Shown here in pieces: positions 21,795 to 32,381 of a stretch of 64,000 nt of DNA. Position 1 is the first letter of the stretch; every line of letters starts with the position of its first letter. The notes beneath the pieces are model-generated. The model was not told where the DNA came from. It was given only the letters and a program-made list of their open reading frames with translations, and did no database searches. The stretch is from Halichondria panicea. Its lineage: Eukaryota > Porifera > Demospongiae > Suberitida > Halichondriidae. A program made the translations under genes and the position numbers. Location: contig NC_087379.1 of the NCBI RefSeq assembly GCF_963675165.1, forward strand, positions 4,357,442 to 4,421,441, written 5' to 3'.

Positions 21795-24698
21795 TATGAT
21801 AGATTTACAATACTGATCTTAGACTATATAGATACTGAAGCATAATTATATAGACTCAGTGGTTGTACTGTTGATATTAAATTTTGTGCTGATCTGGATC
21901 TACTTGTGTGGTCTAACTTTCTGGGGGATTTTTTCTCAGGAAATTAGGCAACTGTTAATAAAATTCATGTTTCTGGTTCATAATTATGGGAATCACCTTA
22001 CCACTACTAATGTATAATTATATAGGGAGGGCTCCTGTTATTCATTATTATTGTTATTCATTATTATGCCTCGGTGCGCATGCGCAAGCGAAGTATACAA
22101 GTTCTTTCATGTGATGTCACTGTATTGCAATACAATATTAAACAATGCTGAAGCAGCAAATCACGTTTTGGTAGTGTGTGTGTGTGTGTGTGTGTGTAGA
22201 CTGCATGCTCAAGGATGAATGATCTATAATCATAAATCTATGTGAATTTGCAAAATAATGCTTCATTCCGGAGTTATGCCTAGTTTTGCTTTATACTTGG
22301 AATGCCATTAAAAAGAGTGCGTATAGCAAAACTTGTCCATGGAGTGTTGCAACTCTACTATTAGTTAGCTCTGCATTAGAATGCTAGCTATTATAGTAGC
22401 TGCAAGAGTGAGAAGAGAGCTACAAAACTCTACATGTACACTAGCCTCGGTCCCAGGCCGATTGTGATTAATAACCATATGCAAATATGTGTATCATGTG
22501 TGTATTAGCAATGTTATGTACATCCACCGAGGCATCAGCTCCCGCGGTGCTTTCATTGTGACATCACTTCTTGTAATGTCACGCTGGTGCTGATGCCTCG
22601 GTGGAGGCGCCAAGTACTAGTACTAGCAGACACATACATGTACAGTACATTACATGCACAGAATTAGAGCAGAAAAGAGTGGGAAATGATCGGTTGATTG
22701 CTACAAAGGATGCCGAAGTTCAAAGTCCATAATTAATGGTAAGCTATATTAAAATGAGAAACAGTATATGCATGGCTTTGCAGCTCTTCTCTCGTGAAAA
22801 TAGTGAAAAGGTCTGGATACTCTTGCAGCACTGCCGCGTCTCTTGGAATGCCAATCGGTGCTTGTGACATTGTAGGTTTAAAGAAGAAGTAGATGCAGCA
22901 ATACATTGGGAAATCCAAATTCCACAGAGGCAATACTCTCGATTTATTTCATTGGATAAGATGTGCATTTCATTGGCTCTGGCCACATTCCGCTAGAGCA
23001 CACGGAAATGCACCTATCTACTTGATTTTGCCCCCACCCCCTTCAAAGTAGTAAGAAAACTAGCCAGAACAAAGCATTGTTTTGCAATTCCAATCCAGGC
23101 TAGAATTAAGGATAGAAGAGCTATAGAAACTCTTACCTTTCACTTCACTTATCACTGAGCAGTTATAGCACTCTACACACACATGCACAAATACACTACC
23201 GTATACCTCGCTGTGCATGCGCAACCGCAACCGAGGCATAAAAACCCATTTCCAACCACAAACATGAAAAGATGCACTTAAAGGTAGAAGAGAACAATCA
23301 GCTATTTTCCAAGGCAAATTAGTTTTTCTTGATGAGGCATAATGCACAGAGTAATTTAGCAGACTCATTTTTCTAGCTTTTAACTTCAATCTGACTTCAC
23401 CCATACTTCTTGTCTTGTGATGCCTCGAGGCGTAGCCACACGAGGGATACGGTAAAGGAGGTTATGCACGGGGCGTAATTTCAAGAAAATTGTTAGCAAC
23501 CGTTGCTATCCCCCGTCGTGAGTAACAAAAAAACATTTCTTATAAAACAGTGATAGAGTAAAGTCAATTCGGACGTCATCATAATTCTGTCGGACACTGG
23601 TATCTTCAAAACTATAATTATAGCAGATACATGCAGACACCATTCAATCATTTTAAATTAAAGTCACTTTGTTAGCCTACATATCTATCCTCCAAATACT
23701 GTAGCTATACATAGATAATTTTCTGTAAAGAAGACACCGTTCGGTAGTTGCAATCGTCAGACAAAAACGAAGTCAAGTTCGGACCGCTGATATCTCAAAA
23801 GGCAGTGGTGCACGTGAAAAAACAATAATAATTTATGTTGTCAAAGTAACAAGGGTGTTTCGTGTTATATTATTTTTATTACATGGTTAGGCATCAGCAC
23901 CTGCGGTGCTTTCATTGATACAGTGTTTTATTAATGCATGCAGCTAGGCAACTCGCCCTCGTGCCTATGTCTCATGCTGCTATATCTATTACATATACGG
24001 CCATCCTGTGTGTAAAGTGTCAATCAACCTAGCTATAGATTGTACCACCACGGGAAATCGAATAAGGCCACAAGAATAAAACAATCATGCAGAGAGAGCT
24101 TTTAAACGTAACATAGGTAGTTGCAGCATGATTATGGGATGTCAAATACACAACCTAAACGAGAATAACCACAACATTATGAGGGTTCTGTTCTGATATA
24201 TCTACAGTTCATGAAGTGCTGTACGTGCACCTCCTCACAGCTCCTGTGCGCATGGAGGCAATAAATAATGAGTTAGTGGGTGCAAATTACACAAGATCAG
24301 TAACGTAATCAATGACTGGTGGGTGCAGGACATAAATTAAATGGTACGGTCAAGCGGATTATAGCACGAGTACACTATTGATTTGCTAATCGTATTACAA
24401 TGCAGTTTTCGAAAACGAGTCCCCTGTGCAAATACTCGCTTGAAAACATGTAATTACTGACCCAGATGAGATATGCTATTAATGTGAATGCAATAATTCC
24501 AGTGCACTAATAGTACATCATACAATGAGTCAGTGAAACATCGGCACCATTAGTGTAATAGGGAGGACCGTACGACAAGCCAAACAAAACTCTGTATACC
24601 CCGGTCCGTGATGGTCATGCTACGCTAATGACTTTTATTAGGTTTGTCTCGACGTATAACACACACCAAGTGCACATGCAAACACTAAACACTCACAT
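21795..24698. other. Intergenic between the two Death-ZU5 paralogues
   Basis: No gene with good support. Repeats present include a GCGCATGCGCAAGCG plus GT-run element at about 22069-22200, an inverted GGTGCTGATGCCTCGGTGG unit at about 22527-22615, and a long repeat from about 23415 to 23900 beginning GATGCCTCGAGGCGTAGCC. Confidence 0.5.
22736..22871 (-). CDS. Possible small exon, unrecognised
   Basis: An ATG at 22871 opens a frame with protein-like composition (MSQAPIGIPRDAAVLQEYPD, then LFTIFTREELQS). No clear donor or partner exon was found, so it may be chance. If real, it would be a first exon on the minus strand upstream of the short Death-ZU5 gene. Confidence 0.2.
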
Positions 24699-27600
24699 TT
24701 ACTGGGCATAAGACACAAAGTTATTTGATTACATTAAAATACCCGTCAATAATAGCTCGACGTACACTTATTAATGGGTACACACACACACTCACCTTCA
24801 AGTACTGGCAGACTTGAGCAGAAATCTTGTCTTTCTTCAGCTTTACTAACATCTCCAGAAGGGCCCTGAATGTCGCTTGTGAGTACTTCTTTGTTTTCCA
24901 AAATTTCAAGCACTCGATCATGGCTACATGAGAATTTGGCTTATTGATGACATCGCGTTGCTCGCTAGGTGTTAATTCCATTATATCGACATAGAGCTCG
25001 ACAAAATTGAAATATGCAGCCAAAAGTGGTATGTCTTTTTGTTGGATTTCCCTGTTGATTTGTGAAGTAGTGAGTTGACATGTGTCCATCAGACGTTGAA
25101 GAGCAGTACTGACTGGTTGAGTCGATGATCCTAACAGTATAGAAGGTAAAACATGCAGTCATGCATACGTATCTCTCTATACGTATGTACGCTAATGACC
25201 AAAACATATACATGCAAACACCAAAGAACACACTTTGCGGAGATGCTGAACGTATGCGTTTGGTATCGGTCTCTCCAGCAGATAGTGGTGGTGGTCTCTT
25301 CTGACCAACTGCTTCTGAGTATCCTCCAGAATCTATGATATTTTATACAACACAACTATAACCAAATTATACTAAAACACTAACCGCACAACAAGACTAC
25401 TAACAAAAAAATACGTGACACCAAATAACAATCTTGTGGAGATGCTGACCACGTGCGACTTGGACTGAGCTTGCTTCTAGGCGATAGTGGTGTCTTCTGT
25501 CCAGCTGCAGTTGTTACAATAAACGTATACGTAATAGTTCGTACAAGTCATAGGTATGAGGTATCTATATTAAGTGTCAGGGATAATTTGGCCTAGGGAT
25601 GAGGGACACTATAACCATATAGATACCGAATGCACCTGTATACTAACTGATTTAATCCCAAAGAGAGTGAGAAATAAAGGTTTAAGGTGTGCGCCTGCAT
25701 GCTCTATACTGACATTAATTTTCTCTATATAGTATTGTTACAGTATCTATAAAATAAAAGAATCACAGGAGTAATTTGACCTGGAAGTGTACGCTGGGGG
25801 TCCAGATGAATAGTGATGAATTTGAAGGGATCCTTTGCACCCACTAGTTTAACTTGGTGGACTAGTATTGAAGCAGATTTCTTGTGTTTATTTGTCATCT
25901 CAGCTTTTAAGTGGCAGTGGGGAATCAACTCTCCGGGCTTGAACTGATCAACATGCTTCTTCATTACCTATAGAGATGATGTACTAAGTACTGCTATGTA
26001 ATTAACCTTTAACATTGGCTACCGTAGGATGAAACAATGGCGTTATTTTCCACCCTCCCATGACTTCAGCACCATTACCAGGAATATCTAGTGTTATTCT
26101 GTCCTCCTCGAACTCAACGATATGATCCACTACAAGAATGGCTTCTTTACAGGAGACTCTTCAATCACACACTGTGCAGTGTTACATACAAAAATAAATT
26201 GCTGTTGTGAAAACATCACTTACTGATCTATGAATCTCATCATTCCAGTTGACAATAAAATGTATTTCCCTGCTATGCAGCTCTGAGCCGAAGTAGTAGA
26301 GGCTGGCAATGTACTTTCTCTCTACATCCTCTCCCGTTACAGCCAGTCCACTGAACTGGTTTAGCTCCAGTGAACCGTACGAGCTGTGCTCTGTGAACGA
26401 CGAGCCACGCCCTTCAAGCTGCTTGAATGTGTAGGGCAGACTCTCCTGGGAGCAACGTGCTCTCACAAATGAGAGCTTGGTGGAGCTGGTCATCTTGGCA
26501 CAGTGCTGTATTTCGACTGTCAGCAGCTGTTGGAATGGACCCGAGGGATGAGGACGTACCCAGAAGACACCGCTGACCAACTGGAGGTTGTTAGGAAACT
26601 GGTAATTTCCAGCTACACTGGCCTTGATATCAAGTCGACACTGGTCAACACCAGGTGGCAGGGAGTTCTGGGGTATGTGGAGCTTGAACCCATAGCCATC
26701 CCAGAGGAAAGTTTGGGATGAGTTGGTGATGATCACATGAGTATGAGCTACAGCTTCAACACCAGGGAGGTCTGAGAGGAAGAGTGAAAAAAATAGAGTG
26801 GATAAAAAGCAAGGGTGTGCAGTGAGGATTATAACAGCCAAGAGGAGGTTGGATGGATGTTGGGATCATGTAATTAAAGCTATAAATGTACTGTCGGTGC
26901 TATTTTTTGTTGGAGTGAGGAAGAAGTCAGACTGCATGCTCATTTCCAGTAGTTATCTCTGAAACTGCTGACTAGACAGAAATATAGCGTAGACTCAGCA
27001 TAATTATTAACACTTCTTATTGCCCTGTTCGCGCCAAAAAGTAGTGTGGATGTGGTCTGCATGATAACGCATCTTTGCTGTATGTTAATTGACATTCCAT
27101 TGTCCACGCATGTGATATTGTTGTAGCTCCTCCAGGCCGCATTAAAATACGGCCTGGTACCTATTGCATGGGTGATAGTGCGCATGCGCTTCAAATTACC
27201 CAGAATATGGGTACTCGTACTATGAACGTACCGCAAACATTTATACCCACGAATTAAATATCGCATGCATGCATGCATGCATGGTGCAGAAAGACCGTGA
27301 ACGTTTATACCCTCGAAATATACAGTATTAGGTTGGGATCGCACCTGGCGCATTCTCAGAGTTATGTTTGTTTCTTACGTGGTAGACTGATCAAGTTACA
27401 GGTATAGGTTTCAGTAGCTGATTAGTAAACACGGTTGGCAAGTCACGCACATTTTTGTGGCCCTTAGATGTTGTGTAGATTGTAACTTATAACTTAATTG
27501 ATATTCATATAATTTCTTGCCCCCCCCCCCCCCCCAATGAAATCCTGAGTATGCAGTTGTTTTGTGCACAGGATTAAGGTTTCATACAGAGGGGTGGGGG

Positions 27601-30600
27601 CCCTGGGATTTCCCCCCCCCCTGAAAATATGAAAAATTTATGATGTCATACCAAATTGTAAAGTGATTCAGAAGTATAATTATAGATCTACATGTAGCTA
27701 TAATGATTATTCTACGTGTATCAGTCGAGAAAAAGCCTCTTACATACCGTAATGTTACTATATAATTATTATAGACGGGTGGGTAGTAATTTTAGCGTTT
27801 TCAGATTTTTCTCTGTTTTTAGGGTACTAATTTGGGCGGATTTGTAGCAAATTTATTACCACAATATATTAGTCAAAAGATGTATATACCGTATTTACTT
27901 GATTAAACGCCCTCCTTGAATAAACGCCCATCTCGTTTAAACGCCCAGGGTAAAAGCTCTGTCTTTGTCAATAAACGCCCATCTTAAATAATCGCCCATG
28001 TATGGGGCGTGGCACTGTGGGTGGAGCTGAAATAGCACGTGGAACCCAGTTGCAAGCGTGGCAGCATAGAATAAAAATACTTTTTTATGATGCATCGATG
28101 GCAGAGAGAGAGATACCGACACAGAGGGCACTCCTATGACTTAAATTTAAGCTGAGAAATAGATTTAAGCTGAGACAGCAGCCCAAGAAGAGCACAATAA
28201 CTGCTGCTGTGCAAGAGTTTTGGAGGAGACATAACAATAAACAGGGCCCTCCTGGATTAAACGCCCTCCTCGTTTAAACGCCCCCTCTAAAGACTTCGAT
28301 CTGTTTAATACAGTACATGCAAGTATACGAGTTTTAAGGTTGAATGGAAAGTTTGGAGTCAGATACAGATGAAAAAAAGGCTAGCTTGCTTAGCATACTA
28401 TCAAAAGTACATAAAAAAAAAGAAAAAAATTAATGTTTTTTTTACTTCATAATTTTTTACTTGCGTTTTATTATTAGCGCGTACTTAATTTAGCGTTAAA
28501 GATTCGCTAAAATTAGTACCCATTTATAATAGTAACAATAAGGTACATCAGAAGAATCAATTTTCTTCTTTCTTGAGGTCCTGGTAAGCCACATAATACA
28601 ATAAATAACAACAATAGATGCATATAAATAAGTCTTTTCTTCTCAGTGACTTTATATAGATAAGCTAACTTTAATATAAAATTCATTATAGAAACTAATA
28701 TAACACTCTAATACTTTTGAGCGAAAGCAAAAACATGGCGAGAGGCATTAGCACAGCGCCAGCTTGAACACTAGTTATATCATTTTATGCTGTTTAAAAT
28801 GCTTTTCAATATTACAAAACGTTTTTTTAGAAACATCCTGTGTTGTTCAATTTATAGACTTTTTTGCTGTGACACACCCAGTTTAGAAAAATCTAGACCA
28901 TATATATGGATCAAAACTCTCTGTAATGTTGTTAACATGACATCATGGGTTAACTATGCTAAATATAGGCCCTATCCTACACGTGGAACTCCAGATTGAA
29001 CGTTTTAACGCTTACCCCCTACGGTAATGGCTAAATAGCTCACAAATGAAAGCCACGCCCCCAAATGATATTGTGGTAGTACGGTAGTACAATGTACTGC
29101 GAGCGCAGCCACAACTAATGAGATATAATGCGCACGCAGTGATTGTGTGTACAATTATTGCAGCCATACTATCTGCATTCTTGTGGTTTAAGCACAAAAA
29201 CCTCCAAATTGCACCTTAGACAATTATTCCGCCAAATTTTCTCTGGGGCTGTCCCCCGGACCCCCAAATTTTCAACGCCGTACAGCCGTCATTGTCATTT
29301 CCCCCCCTGGCTAAAAATCCTGTATGAAACCCTAATTATGTATGTCAATTCACCAAAACTAAGTTTCGATTCTTGTGGTTTATTCATGTCTCCAGTCGGT
29401 AGATAAGGAGGTGATAAAACATATTGATAACCTATGTGTATGTGTCGGCTACACATAATGAGACACTTTCATTCAAGGTATGCTCACCTGGTTTAACTTT
29501 AACTTTGAGTTCCTGCTTGTCTGGAGGCATAATAATTTAATATATAGATTGAATTCCATGCGTTGCGTTATGAATAAATACTCGGTAGATACACTTACTT
29601 GTGATAGTTGTTGATCGATAGACATCCATTTTACTCAGCGCATTTATCTTCTCTTCTGAGAGAGGTGTTGATTTTAGAGCTAGCAGCACATCATTTGATG
29701 TATGGTTGCCCTTTTCAAGCATCCATTTACGGTAAATTTGCTCGCTAAAATCTTGTGCATTTCCGTCCTCAATTGCATCGATTTCGGTCTCTTCAAACTC
29801 CAATTTTCTTGCTAGTGGTTTCCAGTCCCTGCCAATAATTTTGCTGACTTGCTCTATAAGTTCATCCAGTGAAACTAATGTACAATATTTTGCTGGTGAA
29901 AAACCTTGACCAAATCATACCCTTTGCGATCTAACTATTGTGTTTGTCATTCATTACCAGTGTATACCAATGGCAATTTTATTTTTGCGAAGTGTCAATT
30001 TTCGCATAATTATGTTCCTTCATACATCAATAACAATCTGAATACTGTATAATTTTTATGATACACTTACTTGTGATAGTTGTTGACTGAGAGAAACCCA
30101 TTTTTTTCAGCGCATGTATTTTCTCTACTGGGAGAGGTATTGATGTTATAGCTTCTAGCAGCACAGCACGGTTGCCATTTATACGCCTGTATTTGCCAAA
30201 AATTGATAAATTTGCTCTTTTTCTTCGATTTCCTTGATTTCAGCTTCTTCACAGCCTAATTTTCTTGCTAGTGGTTTCCAGTCCCTGCCAATAACCTTGC
30301 TGACTTGTTTTATAACATTATCCAGTAAAACTGCATACATATAAGATGCAACACTTAATTAGCCTAGATCAAAGAGTGATAATTGTCTATTTATATTGAA
30401 ACATTACTTTAGGTTGCTGTATTAGCTAGTGCAAAGAGCAATGGCTACACAAGCAAGATATGCATGCGACAACCACGTAAGGCCATACCAAGTTAATTTC
30501 CTGCTTCTCATGCCGCTTAAGCCAGAAATTGTAAACGGGTGCGCATGCATGTACTCCAACTAAAACGAAACAACTGGAAACAAAGGTCAATAATGGGCCA

Positions 30601-31340
30601 GGTTAGGGTTAGGGTTAGGGATAAAGTTAGATGCCACGCCCATTATTGACTACTGTTTCGTTTTAGTGAGACCTTGTTTTCTTTGTATTTGCGCAAACAT
30701 GACCATCACGTGATGCAATTTGGAGGTTATAAAATTAATAATGAATGAAGGTGACACATCTCCACTATACAACTTGCCTTGTGCATTAACAAGAAACACC
30801 GTATAGCGGGTAATTTTCGTTGGTGCAAATTTTCGTATAAAGATATTCGTGACGTTTAATTTTATAATTATGATGCTAACGAAAATTTCCAAATAACCCG
30901 TTGTACGGCATTTAAAGTGGCGAATTCACTTCTGTAACAGGTATAAGAAACTGAGCTTTAAAGTTCTAGGTTCAAATTTCTTGGGTGTGTTTTTTGTGAA
31001 CGTTTCCTGAAATCGTAGAGAGAGATGAGAAACAGGAAAGTAACTTGGTATGGTATAATATGCACATACAATCATTATTTTTTTTACCGACTATTTTATC
31101 CAACTAACGTTCAGCAGTGGAAGGGATAGTTTCCTCTCCCCAGTCGTACGAACTCAGATCAAATGGATTCAGGGAGCCTGGGTTAAGATACAACCATTCA
31201 GCGTAGGCAACCAGCATGAGAGTCAGACTCAACAAACTGTACAGAGCATGATTTTCCAGGTAGAAAAGAAAGAGGTACAGAGTAGAATTCACCAGGCAGA
31301 AACAGCACACAGCACAGCAACACTGGAGCTTGGAAAACAT
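24699..31340 (-). CDS. Membrane-anchored Death-ZU5-UPA-Death protein, UNC5-like layout
   Basis: Exons: 31109-31340, 29599-29874, 29488-29520, 26224-26771, 26023-26171, 25781-25967, 25430-25504, 25234-25332, 24796-25130, then a final exon that starts with the TAA at 24699-24701. Apart from exon 5, phases fit. Exon 1 is the Cys-rich membrane anchor shared with the gene at 19149. Exon 2 is a Death domain (IIGRDWKPLARKL). Exon 4 is ZU5 (FKLHIPQNSLPPGV, LLTVEIQHCAKM). Exons 4-6 are UPA (ASLYYFGSELHSREIHFIV, MGGWKITPLFHPT). Two Ser/Pro-rich exons each end in SASPQ. Exon 9 is a second Death domain (WKTKKYSQATFRALLEMLVK). Exon 5 is one base short of the phase its neighbours require, so either a base is missing or the gene is damaged. 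Expected role: intracellular adaptor or receptor signalling at a membrane. Confidence 0.75.
27890..28320. repeat. TAAACGCCC-rich repeat element
   Basis: It begins ACCGTATTTACTTGATTAAACGCCC and holds many copies of the TTTAAACGCCC/AATAAACGCCC unit at both ends (27900-28000 and 28250-28290). It is noncoding and lies in the large intron of the Death-ZU5 gene. Confidence 0.6.
30071..30330 (-). pseudogene. Duplicated Death-domain exon with frameshift
   Basis: This lies between exon 1 and exon 2 of the long Death-ZU5 gene and has the same acceptor context, entry phase and donor (ACAA|GTAAGT) as exon 29599-29874. It reads VIGRDWKPLARKL, then loses frame after EQIYQF before resuming with LLEAITSIPLPVEK. 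It is a tandem exon duplication. Skipping it keeps the gene in phase, because exon 1 and this exon both end in phase 1. Confidence 0.7.
30549..30668. repeat. Hairpin element with an internal telomere-type (TTAGGG)3 array
   Basis: The arms ACTAAAACGAAAC...GTCAATAATGGGC and GCCCATTATTGAC...GTTTCGTTTTAGT are inverted. The loop contains three perfect TTAGGG units plus a partial one (30602-30621). It lies in intron 1 of the Death-ZU5 gene. Confidence 0.8.
30797..30908. repeat. MITE-like element, ACCGTATAGCGGGTAATTTTCG family
   Basis: Termini ACCGTATAGCGGGTAATTTT and AAATAACCCGTTGTACGG are inverted over about 112 bp, in intron 1 of the Death-ZU5 gene. Confidence 0.75.
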
Positions 31341-32381
31341 TTGTATATATATATATTTATGATCTTATAGTCTAGCTGTATAAATAAGGATAGGTAATAA
31401 GTACTTATAGACACTCACTCACTGACTCTGCTTTTGTAATTAATTGTATTGCTATGATCTCATGATAATAAGTCTGTGATATTGGAGGTTATGAAGAAGG
31501 AGTAGATACATATGTAGCAATGCTCTCATTTCATTGGCTGTATCCAAATTCCTAGCTCTCTAGATTTTGCCCCCAAGCTATTAGGTATGGCCCCCAGACT
31601 AATACATGTACATGTACATGTAGTGGATCTGATTTCTAGGGGGATTTTTTGGGGGAAACAGGCTTTCTGATGTATTTTTATGTCTTGGTCTTGTATATTA
31701 AAAATAACGGTCTTTTCGAAGTTTGTCCAGGCTAGTATTTTTTTTATTCCTGACTTTCATTTGAAATTGCATGCATATAGATACATGCATTAACGACTAC
31801 CTCCAAAGAGCACACTATATATAATGGCCAAGAGCTCAGGTCAGGATTGAAACTACATGACTTCAATGTAAAAGCAACCTCTCAGGAGCGACTACCTCTC
31901 TACTCCGTATAACGAGCAGCTTTCTAGTCCCCAACAAGCGCTTTAGCAAGGAAAATAACCTCCCAGAATGGACAGCCACACTCAGAATTAGCAGACAATT
32001 ATTGCTGAGAGATCTAGTCCATAACTATGAGACTAAACTCACTCAGTCAATATCACTATCCGTTTCTGCACTGCTATGATCCGATGATTTTTATTTGACA
32101 ATAATGTGTGCTGATTTGGTCAGCTCAATCAAAATTAGTCTGATTTCTGGGGGATTTATTTTGTATACAGGCCATTAGGCAGATATTAGACATGGGTAAG
32201 CAATAACTTGAGATCTACACAATAATTATAGGTATTATAATTATACAGCACAAATAATTTTTACAGTGTGTAGGTGCATTTCGGATGGTAAAATTGTTAT
32301 TTGCTAATTTACTAGTTCAGGGAAAATTTAATTTATTCTATAATAAAACAATTTTATTGAATCTGTATAGTTGTCGTATAC
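31341..32381. other. Intergenic, no gene seen
   Basis: No exon is supported between the 5' end of the Death-ZU5 gene and the 3' end of the CDC123-like gene. Short TACATG/ACATGT repeats lie near 31605-31622. Confidence 0.5.

Noticed and set aside
23060..23404. 114-residue minus ORF between the two Death-ZU5 genes
   Set aside because: Overlaps a GCGCATGCGC repeat; no consistent splice sites or domain.
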